From Firmicutes bacterium CAG:124 (GTDB lineage Bacteria > Bacillota > Clostridia > Oscillospirales > Oscillospiraceae): a DNA stretch of 34,143 nt. Positions within the stretch are counted from its first letter, which is position 1. Every line of letters begins with the position of its first letter. The position numbers were made by a program, and so were the translations under genes. Below are positions 8,087 through 15,395 of the stretch, one piece after another. The notes below the pieces were generated by a model, which ran no database searches, was not told the origin of the DNA, and saw only the letters and a program-made list of their open reading frames with translations. The DNA is taken from NCBI GenBank assembly GCA_000432135.1, contig HF990555.1, forward strand, positions 1 to 34,143, given 5' to 3'.

Positions 8087-8120
8087 AGCTGCCTCCCCGG
8101 CTACCGGTTTTATCCATTCC

Positions 8121-8148
8121 ATTATACCCAATCCGCAAATAATTTCAA
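8121..8148 (-). promoter_or_regulatory. cas3 promoter
   Basis: Minus strand TTGAAA (8143-8148), 16-base spacer, perfect TATAAT (8121-8126). Transcription would start near 8114, about 28 bases before the chosen cas3 ATG. Confidence 0.7.
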
Positions 8149-8459
8149 GTAAAACACGTTATTCGGATAACACTGCGGATTTTCCGCTCCAGCGACGCAC
8201 GACGAAGCAAGAGGTGAAGAAACACGAATCTGAAAGAAGCGTTCTGTTTCTCCATCCTCGCCAGAACCGCCCTTTCCATATCACGCGCTTTCCCGCATCC
8301 AAACGGACGTCTCCATATGTAAGGCAAGCGAGCGTACTTGCTGATTACAAGAGCAATCACGATCAAATGCTGATCTTTTTCCGCAAGCAGTATGGGCGGT
8401 ATCGGAATTTCCCCGTCCGGTGCATGATTTCTTACGATTTTCTGAAAATATACAGTTTG
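8149..8459. other. Intergenic stretch, no gene recognised
   Basis: About 310 bases between the divergent cas3 and P-type ATPase promoters. Open frames of 90-120 codons exist on both strands, but none has a convincing ribosome binding site or recognisable product. No strong hairpin or repeat was found. It may be degraded sequence at the edge of the CRISPR locus. Confidence 0.5.
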
Positions 8460-8490
8460 TTGATAAATTTTGCCGCAGATGTGATATGAT
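8460..8490 (+). promoter_or_regulatory. Promoter of the P-type ATPase gene
   Basis: TTGATA (8460-8465), a 19-base spacer and TATGAT (8485-8490) preceded by TG, forming an extended -10. The expected start near 8497 lies just before the ribosome binding site at 8505. Confidence 0.6.
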
Positions 8491-8521
8491 ATCAGCAACT
8501 ACTTGGAGGAGGACGGCATTT

Positions 8522-10963
8522 GTGGCAGCGTCATTCCTGAAACGAAAACCGAAGGAGCCGGACGGGCCGCAGCGGCAGGAGATCCCCGTTTTGGAGGCGG
8601 ACGCCGAGACGGGCTTAAGCGCCGCGCAGGCGCAGGAGCGGCTGGACGGCGGCTGGGGCAACGCGCCGGTGGAGTCTCCCGGCGCGTCGGTCCGGGAGAT
8701 CATCGCAAAAAACGTTTTTACGTACTTTAACTTCCTGTTCTTCCTGCTGGCAGGCTGTGTGATCGCCGTGCGGCAGTGGCTGAATTTGACGTTCCTCGGT
8801 CCCGTGTTCTGCAATATGTTCATCGGCATCGTGCAGGATCTGCGGGTGAAGAAAAAGGTCGACGGACTGAAGATCATGGCCGCGCCGAAATGCCGCGCCG
8901 TGCGGGACGGGCAGACCGTCGAGCTGGACGCGGCCCAGCTCGTGCGGGACGATATCGCCGTCTTTTCCCCCGGCGACCAGATCCCGGCGGACGCCGTCGT
9001 TGCGGCGGGTGAATGCCGCGTCAACGAGGCGCTCGTCACCGGCGAGGCCGATGAGATCGTTAAAAAGCCGGGCGAGCGGCTGCTCTCCGGCAGCTTTGTC
9101 GTGTCCGGCAGCTGCCGCGCACGGCTGACCGCCGTGGGCGCGGACAGCTTCGTCTCCCGGCTCACGCTGGAGGCCAAGCAGACCGGATCGCAGCCGCAGT
9201 CAGAGATGATGCATTCGCTGACGAGTCTCATCAAATGGATCGGCTTCCTTGTCATTCCGCTGGGCGCGGTGATGTTCATCAAGGAGTATCTGTGGCTGAA
9301 AAGCCCGATTGTGGACGCGGTGACGAGCACGGTCGGCTCCATCGTCGGCATGATCCCGGAGGGGCTGTATCTGCTGACAAGTCTTGCGCTGGTGGCCAGC
9401 GTCATCCGGCTGGCAAACCGGCGCACGCTCGTGCACGACATGGGCTGCATTGAGACGCTTGCGCGCGTCGACACGCTCTGCGTCGACAAGACCGGCACGA
9501 TCACAGAGCCGAAAATGACCGTCGACGACATTATTCCCTTACAGCCGGAGCGCTATATCGCCGACGATATCCGCATGATCATGGCCGATTACGTCTGCGC
9601 CATGCAGGACGACAACGACACCATGGCCGCGCTGCGGCGATATTTTACCGGACAGTCCATGCAGACGGCGATTGACGCCATGCCGTTCCGGTCGGCGAAA
9701 AAATACGGTGGTGTGTCATTCCACGAGGACGAGACGTATCTGCTGGGCGCGCCGGAAATTCTGCTGGCGAACTGCCCGGAAAAGGAGCAGTATCTGCCGC
9801 TGGCGGAGGAATGGTCGGCGAAGGGCTGCCGCGTGCTGCTGCTGGCGCTTTACGACGGGAAGCTGTCGGACGAAGCGCTGGACGCGGAAATGATGCCGCT
9901 GGCGCTGATCCTGCTGAGCAACAAGATCCGGCCCGAAGCGCCGCAGACGTTCTCCTATTTTGCGCAGCAGGGCGTGCGCACGAAGGTCATTTCCGGCGAC
10001 AATCCCCTGACTGTTTCGGAGGTCGCGCGGCGTGCCGGGATCCCGGACGCGGAGAAATTTGTCGACGCGCGGACGCTCAAAACGGACGCGGAGCTTGCGA
10101 AGGCGGCGGAGGACATGACCGTCTTCGGACGCGTCACGCCGGATCAGAAAAAGAAGCTCGTCGCAGCCATGAAGCTGGCGGGGCACACGGTCGCCATGAC
10201 CGGCGACGGCGTGAACGACGTGCTGGCGCTGCGCGAGGCAGACTGCTCCATCGCCATGGCCTCCGGCTCGGGCGTCGCGTGTCAGGCATCGCATATCGTG
10301 CTGCTTGATTCGCAGTTTTCCGCGCTGCCGTCCGTCGTGGCCGAGGGCAGGCGCGTCATCAACAATATTGAGCGCAGCGCGTCGCTGTATCTCGTCAAGA
10401 ATATTTTCACGTTCGTGCTTTCACTCATCACGCTGTTCTTTACGCTCCCCTATCCGTATACGCCCGCGCAGCTGAGTCTGGTCAACGCGCTGACCATCGG
10501 CATCCCGTCGTTCATCCTTGCCATGGAGCCGAACGAGAACCGCATCAGCGGCCGGTTTATGCCGAACGTCATTTACCGGGCGCTGCCCGCCGCGCTGTCT
10601 GACCTCATTCTCGTGGTCGGCGTGATGCTGTTCTATCTGGCATTCCATATCAAAGAGGATATGCTCTCCACGCTCTGCACCGGCATTATGGGCATCGTCG
10701 GCCTGCTGATGGTCCATCAGACCTCGCTGCCGATGAATAAGCTCCGCAAGGCCATGCTCGTCGGACTGTGCATCGCATTCGTGGTGTGCTACTTCTTCCT
10801 GCCGGAGCTGTTTACACTGAGTGCGCTGGATAAGCCGTCGCTGCTGATCCTCGTCGTGCTGGGCCTGCTTGCGTTCTCGGTCATGTTTGTCTGCCGCCGG
10901 GGACTGCGCAAGGCAAAGGCGCGGCTGGACAAGGGAATTTTCCCGCACAGGAAAAAAAGATAA
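8522..10963 (+). CDS. CtpE-like cation-transporting P-type ATPase
   Basis: An 813-residue P-type ATPase with actuator, phosphorylation and nucleotide-binding domains and about ten membrane segments. The aspartate phosphorylated during transport is D322 in DKTGTIT, the actuator loop is TGEAD at 173-177, and the hinge TGDGVNDV is at 560-567. The TGEAD loop (instead of TGES), GMIPEGLYLLTS and the ETLARVDTLCVDKTGT stretch match the CtpE group, whose mycobacterial member takes up calcium. The substrate here is inferred only from that likeness. The start is GTG at 8522, with GGAGGAGG 9 bases upstream. Upstream in-frame starts would precede or coincide with the transcription start. It has its own promoter and terminator. 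Confidence 0.88.
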   Translation: MAASFLKRKPKEPDGPQRQEIPVLEADAETGLSAAQAQERLDGGWGNAPVESPGASVREIIAKNVFTYFNFLFFLLAGCVIAVRQWLNLTFLGPVFCNMFIGIVQDLRVKKKVDGLKIMAAPKCRAVRDGQTVELDAAQLVRDDIAVFSPGDQIPADAVVAAGECRVNEALVTGEADEIVKKPGERLLSGSFVVSGSCRARLTAVGADSFVSRLTLEAKQTGSQPQSEMMHSLTSLIKWIGFLVIPLGAVMFIKEYLWLKSPIVDAVTSTVGSIVGMIPEGLYLLTSLALVASVIRLANRRTLVHDMGCIETLARVDTLCVDKTGTITEPKMTVDDIIPLQPERYIADDIRMIMADYVCAMQDDNDTMAALRRYFTGQSMQTAIDAMPFRSAKKYGGVSFHEDETYLLGAPEILLANCPEKEQYLPLAEEWSAKGCRVLLLALYDGKLSDEALDAEMMPLALILLSNKIRPEAPQTFSYFAQQGVRTKVISGDNPLTVSEVARRAGIPDAEKFVDARTLKTDAELAKAAEDMTVFGRVTPDQKKKLVAAMKLAGHTVAMTGDGVNDVLALREADCSIAMASGSGVACQASHIVLLDSQFSALPSVVAEGRRVINNIERSASLYLVKNIFTFVLSLITLFFTLPYPYTPAQLSLVNALTIGIPSFILAMEPNENRISGRFMPNVIYRALPAALSDLILVVGVMLFYLAFHIKEDMLSTLCTGIMGIVGLLMVHQTSLPMNKLRKAMLVGLCIAFVVCYFFLPELFTLSALDKPSLLILVVLGLLAFSVMFVCRRGLRKAKARLDKGIFPHRKKR

Positions 10964-10979
10964 AAATCCGCAAATACTA

Positions 10980-11015
10980 GAGCCAGCCGGGAAAACCGGC
11001 TGGCTCAGACTTTTC
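10980..11015 (+). terminator. Intrinsic terminator after the P-type ATPase
   Basis: A perfect 11-bp stem, GAGCCAGCCGG (10980-10990) and its complement (10996-11006), with a GAAAA loop, followed shortly by TTTTCT. Confidence 0.85.
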
Positions 11016-11034
11016 TATATAAAGGAGAATGCAT

Positions 11035-11223
11035 ATGCACTATCATGTGAATGAAGACGTCTGCATCGGCTGCGGCCTGTGCGCCGAAACGTGCCCGGAG
11101 GTCTTTTCTCTCAGGGACGACGGCTTTGCCGAGGCAGCGCCCGACCCCGTGCCGGAAAGCGCGCAGGAGACTGCCGCCGAGGCCATGGACGCCTGCCCGA
11201 CGAGCGCGATCGAAGAGGGCTGA
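11035..11223 (+). CDS. Single-cluster [4Fe-4S] ferredoxin
   Basis: A 62-residue ferredoxin. Cysteines C10, C13 and C16 (CIGCGLC) with distal C54 (ACPTSAI) should ligate one [4Fe-4S] cluster. C20 is the extra cysteine often seen in single-cluster ferredoxins of the Thermotoga/Desulfovibrio type, where it can form a disulfide, but its usual partner before the distal ligand is absent. It is a soluble low-potential electron carrier; its partner enzyme is unknown. Of two close ATGs (11029 and 11035), the second is chosen because AGGAG at 11023-11027 is 7 bases away rather than 1. It follows the terminator of the preceding gene. Confidence 0.92.
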   Translation: MHYHVNEDVCIGCGLCAETCPEVFSLRDDGFAEAAPDPVPESAQETAAEAMDACPTSAIEEG

Positions 11224-11248
11224 CAAGGGGCGAAAAATCTGCTATACT
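11220..11248 (+). promoter_or_regulatory. Promoter of the exonuclease gene
   Basis: CTGACA (11220-11225), 17 bases, TATACT (11243-11248), five of six matches in each box. It overlaps the ferredoxin stop codon, so the exonuclease can be transcribed independently. Confidence 0.65.
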
Positions 11249-11277
11249 GGTTCCATCCTGTCAAATGGGGTGGAACT

Positions 11278-11847
11278 ATGGAAGAACGTTATGTGGCGTT
11301 CGACGTGGAAACGCCGAACGCGCAAAACCGGCGCATGAGCGCCATCGGCGTCAGCGTGATCGAGCGCGGCGAGATCGTGCAGGAGCTTTACACGCTTGTC
11401 GACCCGCAGACGCACTTTGATCCGTTCAATATCGCGCTGACCGGCATCACGCCGGAGCAGGTGCGCGGCCAGCCGGACTTTCCCGCGCTCTGGCAGCTGC
11501 TGGAGCCGATGCTGGCCGGCTGCATTCTGGTCGCGCACAACGCGCCGTTTGATCTGCGGGTGCTGGCCAGCTGTCTGCACGATTATCGCATCGACTGGAA
11601 GCCGGAGGCCGTCTATCTCTGCACCTGCCAGATGGGCCGAAAGGCATATCCGTACCTGCCGAACCACAAGCTGAACACGCTCTGCGAGCATCTGCGGCTC
11701 GACCTCGACCACCACAACGCAGGCAGCGACAGCCGCGCCTGCGCGCTTTTGCTGCTCGACTATCTGCAAAAGGGCCTGCGCCCGGAGCCGTTTCTGCGCA
11801 CCTACCGCTTCGCGGACCGGAAAACGCTCCCGTACTGCACGGTATAA
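11278..11847 (+). CDS. DnaQ-like DEDDh 3'-5' exonuclease
   Basis: A 189-residue exonuclease of the DEDDh superfamily, related to the epsilon proofreading subunit and to RNase T. The metal-binding set is complete: D9 and E11 (FDVET), D92 (AHNAPFDL), and H146 with D151 in the HxxxxD arrangement (HHNAGSD). It probably removes nucleotides from 3' ends of DNA or RNA; which one cannot be told from sequence. It is a stand-alone protein with no helicase or BRCT partner. The start has only a weak GGGTGG site. Its own promoter precedes it and a strong terminator follows. Confidence 0.85.
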   Translation: MEERYVAFDVETPNAQNRRMSAIGVSVIERGEIVQELYTLVDPQTHFDPFNIALTGITPEQVRGQPDFPALWQLLEPMLAGCILVAHNAPFDLRVLASCLHDYRIDWKPEAVYLCTCQMGRKAYPYLPNHKLNTLCEHLRLDLDHHNAGSDSRACALLLLDYLQKGLRPEPFLRTYRFADRKTLPYCTV

Positions 11848-11861
11848 GCGCCCGCGCCCAT

Positions 11862-11903
11862 GCCTCCCCCTGCCATGCGCTGCATGGCAGGGGGAGGCTT
11901 TTT
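11862..11903 (+). terminator. Terminator between convergent genes
   Basis: Sixteen-base perfect arms (11862-11877 and 11883-11898) around CGCTG, followed by five Ts. It ends the exonuclease transcript. The ABC permease comes from the other side and ends at 11910. On that strand there is no good U-run, so it is mainly a plus-strand terminator. Confidence 0.85.
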
Positions 11904-11909
11904 GCCGTG

Positions 11910-13508
11910 TCAGCGCAGCGTTTCGAAGCGCTTTACGCCGCGGGTCATGAGCCAGCGGGCGGTAAGCGCGTACAAGATCGCCATCAGGGCCAGGATCAGG
12001 CCGAGGAAGGCTGTTGTCGGCATCAGCTCCGCCAGCAGGAAGAAATAGAGCGCGCCGACCGCCACCACAAAGCCAAAGCCCAGCAGCATACTCAGCAGCA
12101 CGCCTGCGCCCTGCTTTGCCGCCTGCGTCTCGTTGATCCAGTCGAGGTTGCAGTGGCGCAGATCCTCCATCAGCCCGACGTTCGCCGTCAGCAGCACGAA
12201 CAGCAGCTGACAGGCCAGCAGCAGCGCCGTCTCTGCGGCGGAAACACGCAGCACCAGCGCGGCGGCGAGCATCATGACGAGTGCCGGCGCGACGGCCAGC
12301 GAATTGGACAGATTCAGCTTCGCCTGCAAAATCTTTTTGGTTTCGACCGGCATGGAGCGCACGATCCAGTAGCTCTTGCCCTCCAGCGACACGGATGACG
12401 CCGTAAAGAATACCATGCCGGAAACCATCATGCAGGCCAGCAGCAAGATGGGGGCGGCTGCTGCGTACAGCTCCGGGATCGCGGTCAGCGCGCCCAGAAG
12501 CTCCCGTCGCTTGACCACCGCCAGCACAGCCAGCACCAGCTCAAACACAAGGCCAAGCCCGGCGTTGAGCATATAGCCGGAGCTGCTGGTCAGCCGGGCA
12601 AGCTCCCGGCGGTAGAGCGCCGCACTCTGCGTGGAGGCGCGCATGGCTTTTTTCTCGTACCGCACCTTGACCTGTCCGCGCCGCGTGGTGACGATGCGGA
12701 TAAAGCTGCGGTTCAGCAGCACATAGGCCAGCACGAACGGCAGGACTGTCCACAAAAGCGTCAGGCCGAGGTCTGCAAGGCTCCCGTCCGCAGCGGCCCG
12801 GCCCAGCCAGACGAGCGGGGCAGCCGAGCCGAGCGCGCCCGCGATCGCCGCGCCGTTCGCGGCCAGCTGGGTCACATAGCTGTTCATGCGGAAGCAGAAC
12901 AGGAAATATGCCAGCATGAACACGACCGAGATCACCATGGTCACGGCGGTCGTATTGCGCATATGGCTGGTCACAAGCGAAACAAGCCACGCAAACAGGC
13001 AGCTCACCGCCAGCGAAAACAGCGGCAGCGCCAGCACGATCACGACGAACGCCGTAATGCCCGTTCCGCTTGTCTCACCGTATTGCAGCCACGAAACAAA
13101 GACCGGGAGGGCCACGACAAGCTCAAGCACGAAGTTCATGGCCAGCAGCGCCGCCATGCGGCTGAGCAGGATCATGCCAGGCGGCACGGGCATGGACAAA
13201 AGCAGCTCGTTATCCTTCGCCTCAAACAGCTGCGATTTTGCCGTAAACACGCTGCCGATGAACATGAGCGCAAAGGCCATGATCGCGAACATGGCAAAAT
13301 ACAGCCAGCCGAGTCCCGCCGGGAAAAACGCGGCGGCAAACTGGGAAAACGAGGTATAGAACAGGAAGACGAACGCGCAGAAGCAGTAAAGCATCAAAAA
13401 TGCATAGCCGGCGGCCTTGCCCTTCGTCTGGCTCTTCCGCTTCCGGCTCTGTCCGGTAAACGCGGCGAGCAGCGCCGCCATCCGGACGCGAAGCAGCGTT
13501 TTAAGCAT
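11910..13508 (-). CDS. ABC exporter permease
   Basis: A 532-residue integral membrane protein with about a dozen hydrophobic segments in two halves and a hydrophilic cluster near residues 17-30 (basic, RKRKSQTKGK). It resembles the large ABC-2-type permeases found beside a single ATPase in Firmicutes, possibly the ABC_tran_2 family; the exported substrate is unknown. The frame is open to 13739, but the part upstream overlaps the ATPase out of frame. The ATG at 13508 overlaps the ATPase end by 8 bases and gives a sensible N-terminus. The ribosome binding site is poor, consistent with coupling to the ATPase. Confidence 0.8.
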   Translation of the reverse strand: MLKTLLRVRMAALLAAFTGQSRKRKSQTKGKAAGYAFLMLYCFCAFVFLFYTSFSQFAAAFFPAGLGWLYFAMFAIMAFALMFIGSVFTAKSQLFEAKDNELLLSMPVPPGMILLSRMAALLAMNFVLELVVALPVFVSWLQYGETSGTGITAFVVIVLALPLFSLAVSCLFAWLVSLVTSHMRNTTAVTMVISVVFMLAYFLFCFRMNSYVTQLAANGAAIAGALGSAAPLVWLGRAAADGSLADLGLTLLWTVLPFVLAYVLLNRSFIRIVTTRRGQVKVRYEKKAMRASTQSAALYRRELARLTSSSGYMLNAGLGLVFELVLAVLAVVKRRELLGALTAIPELYAAAAPILLLACMMVSGMVFFTASSVSLEGKSYWIVRSMPVETKKILQAKLNLSNSLAVAPALVMMLAAALVLRVSAAETALLLACQLLFVLLTANVGLMEDLRHCNLDWINETQAAKQGAGVLLSMLLGFGFVVAVGALYFFLLAELMPTTAFLGLILALMAILYALTARWLMTRGVKRFETLR

Positions 13509-14217
13509 TCTTCTCGCCCTCCAGCTCCAGGAACACAGCCTCCAGCGACTGGTCGCCCTTGACCTCGTCCATCGTGCCGGAGGCGATGAGCCGCCCCTGC
13601 TTGATGATGGCGACCTTGTCGCAGAGCTTTTCCGCGACCTCCAGCACGTGCGTGGAGAAGAAGATCGCGCCGCCGCGGTCGCAGTGCTCGCGCATGATGC
13701 CCTTGACCTGATAGGCTGCCGTCGGGTCGAGGCCGACAAACGGCTCGTCCATGATGATGAGCTTCGGGTCGTGGAGCAGGGCGGAGATGATCGCCAGCTT
13801 CTGCTTCATGCCGTGCGAATAGGCCGAGATGGGCTGCGCCAGATCGCCGGTCAGGTCGAACAGATCCGCGTATTTTTCGATCCGCGCCTCGCGGTCGGCC
13901 TTCGACACGCCGAAAATATCGGCCACGAAGTTCAGATATTTGATGCCGGACAGGAATTCATACAGATCCGGGTTGTCCGGGATGTACGCTAAAATCTGCT
14001 TGCAGCCGAGCGGGTCGGCCTTGACGGACTTCCCGTCTATGGTGATCTCGCCCTGTTCAAACTGCAGAATGCCCGCGCAGCTTTTGATCGTCGTGGTCTT
14101 GCCTGCGCCGTTGTGGCCGATGAAGCCGTAAATTTCGCCGGGCCTGATGTGCAGGCTCAGGTCGTCGACCGCCTTTTTCTCTCCGTAAAGCTTTGTAAGA
14201 TGCTCAATTTTCAGCAT
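13501..14217 (-). CDS. ABC transporter ATP-binding protein
   Basis: A 238-residue ATPase. Walker A is GHNGAGKT at 34-41. The signature is the variant YSHGMKQ, and Walker B is LIIMDEP followed by FVGLDP and a switch histidine in STH. It powers the permease encoded directly downstream, with overlapping ends. Sequence type is that of drug, peptide or lipid exporters (CcmA/YxlF-like), and no substrate can be named. The ATG at 14217 is chosen because AAAGGAG lies 8 bases upstream. The frame could extend to a TTG at 14235, which would cover that site. Confidence 0.92.
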   Translation of the reverse strand: MLKIEHLTKLYGEKKAVDDLSLHIRPGEIYGFIGHNGAGKTTTIKSCAGILQFEQGEITIDGKSVKADPLGCKQILAYIPDNPDLYEFLSGIKYLNFVADIFGVSKADREARIEKYADLFDLTGDLAQPISAYSHGMKQKLAIISALLHDPKLIIMDEPFVGLDPTAAYQVKGIMREHCDRGGAIFFSTHVLEVAEKLCDKVAIIKQGRLIASGTMDEVKGDQSLEAVFLELEGEKNA

Positions 14218-14287
14218 CGAATTCACTCCTTTCAAGATGGGTAGCCTTTCAGACGTTTTGTTTGGACAAAAGTTCCCATGTGTCTAT

Positions 14288-14315
14288 ATCATAGCAGATT
14301 TTTTCAGTTTGTACA
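14288..14315 (-). promoter_or_regulatory. Promoter of the ABC exporter operon
   Basis: Minus strand TGTACA (14310-14315), 16 bases, TATGAT (14288-14293) preceded by TGC, giving an extended -10. It lies 10 bases from the CIRCE-like inverted repeat, so a protein bound there could affect both directions. Confidence 0.55.
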
Positions 14316-14324
14316 GGCAAACAA

Positions 14325-14353
14325 TTTAGCAGTCGTAGCGCGAGACTGCTAAA
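14325..14353 (+). promoter_or_regulatory. CIRCE-like operator upstream of hsp20
   Basis: A perfect inverted repeat TTTAGCAGTC-N9-GACTGCTAAA. The HrcA operator CIRCE is TTAGCACTC-N9-GAGTGCTAA. This element keeps the 9-base spacing and differs by one compensating base in each arm. It is about 140 bases before the hsp20 start, and a convincing hsp20 promoter was not found, so its exact relation to the start site is open. Confidence 0.6.
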
Positions 14354-14492
14354 ATTCACAGTCCGTTCACACAAAGATGCAGAATTGTTCACAGGCCGGG
14401 CCTATCATGTGTCTTGTAAACAAGAGATGAGCAAGATGCTCAGATCGAGTTTTCAAACATCATATATTACAAGACTCAAGGAGGTCTTTTCC

Positions 14493-14924
14493 ATGTTAGT
14501 ACCGTATGCACGTAAAAATCACAATGTTTCCAATTTCAATCCGTTCCACGATTTTGACGAGCTGGAGCGCGCGTTCTTCTCCGACAACGCCCTCGGCGAG
14601 TTCAAGGCCGACATCCAGGAGGACGGCGACAACTTTGTTCTGGAGGCTGACCTGCCCGGCTTCAAGAAGGAGGATATCCACGTGGACGTCGCCGACGACC
14701 GGCTGACCGTCTCCGCCGAGCGTCATTCCAACTTTGAAGACAAGGACAAGAAGGGCAATTACCTCCGCTGCGAGCGTTCCTATGGCTCCTACGCCAGAAG
14801 CTTTGATATCTCCGGCATCGACGCCGCAGGCATCAAGGCCGCATACGCCGACGGCGTCCTGCGCGTGACGCTGCCGAAGCAGAAGGAAGTCCCCGCCTCG
14901 TCCAGACGGCTGGAGATCGAATAA
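14493..14924 (+). CDS. Small heat-shock protein Hsp20
   Basis: A 143-residue alpha-crystallin-type chaperone that holds unfolding proteins without ATP. The alpha-crystallin domain spans about residues 35-130, with the ADLPGFKKEDI strand pair and the C-terminal GVLRVTLPK motif. The tail ends in RLEIE. The frame is open upstream to 14385, but the ATG at 14493 has AAGGAGG 8 bases before it and starts at the usual N-terminal length. The CIRCE-like repeat upstream suggests heat-shock control by HrcA, which is inference. A degraded toxin fragment follows directly. Confidence 0.93.
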   Translation: MLVPYARKNHNVSNFNPFHDFDELERAFFSDNALGEFKADIQEDGDNFVLEADLPGFKKEDIHVDVADDRLTVSAERHSNFEDKDKKGNYLRCERSYGSYARSFDISGIDAAGIKAAYADGVLRVTLPKQKEVPASSRRLEIE

Positions 14925-14931
14925 CAGATAG

Positions 14932-15027
14932 ATCTTCTACCGCATCGAGGGCGAATTCGTGTCCGTCGGCGCCGTGATCCACGGGAAAACAGACTATCTG
15001 GATGTCCTTTTTCAGAAAGAACGGTAA
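14932..15027 (+). pseudogene. C-terminal remnant of a RelE/ParE-family toxin
   Basis: Directly after hsp20, 31 codons and a TAA read IFYRIEGEF...HGKTDYLDVLF, the typical end of RelE/ParE toxins (a strand, then a ...VIHG.RDYL..LF motif). A TAG immediately precedes the fragment in frame and no start is available, so the first two thirds of the gene are gone. No antitoxin gene is seen nearby. The assignment rests on motif likeness over 31 residues. Confidence 0.6.
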
Positions 15028-15041
15028 ACAAAATTTCCAAA

Positions 15042-15081
15042 CAGAAAACCCAGCCTCTTATATAAGAAGCTGGGTTTTCTG
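15042..15081 (+). terminator. Terminator after hsp20
   Basis: Arms CAGAAAACCCAGC (15042-15054) and its perfect complement (15069-15081), with an inner palindrome CTTATATAAG extending the stem. The T-run lies inside the 3' arm (GGGTTTTCTG), so the structure can act on either strand. Confidence 0.7.
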
Positions 15082-15312
15082 CGTAATTGCAGAGCCCCGC
15101 GCGCAACAAACGACGCGGTTTCCATGACGCTTGCTCCGCCGCCGGAAAGAACACGACTGGACGGTTATGGGTGGCTTGGCAGATGGTTTGGCCGGGCCGG
15201 GTGCTGGCATTGTATGTCTTGTTTTATCCCTTTTCCAAAGCCGTCCGGGGCTGTTTTCCTGCTGCGGCGCAAAAAGTTTACAGGCCGGAAACAAATTTTT
15301 GCATGATTGCAC
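15082..15312. other. Intergenic stretch, no gene recognised
   Basis: About 230 bases between the hsp20 terminator and the next promoter. Short open frames are present, but none has a ribosome binding site or recognisable product. No RNA gene or strong hairpin was identified. Confidence 0.5.
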
Positions 15313-15341
15313 TTTCCTGTTGTGTCCGTATGTGGTACAAT
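15313..15341 (+). promoter_or_regulatory. Promoter of the U32-maf-mre cluster
   Basis: TACAAT (15336-15341) preceded by TGG gives an extended -10. A weak -35 (TTTCCT, 15313-15318) is 17 bases upstream. It lies about 55 bases before the U32 gene. Confidence 0.45.
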
Positions 15342-15395
15342 GTATTCGGATTTTTATGCTGTTGCGCAGATTTGGATAGATAAAGGAAGATCATC

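Noticed and set aside
8145..8498. 117-codon minus-strand frame between cas3 and the P-type ATPase
   Set aside because: No ribosome binding site and no recognisable domain. It overlaps the ATPase promoter and the cas3 -35 region.
14355..14393. Three direct copies of TTCACA between the CIRCE-like repeat and hsp20
   Set aside because: The hexamer is short and the spacing irregular, and no promoter could be built convincingly on any copy.
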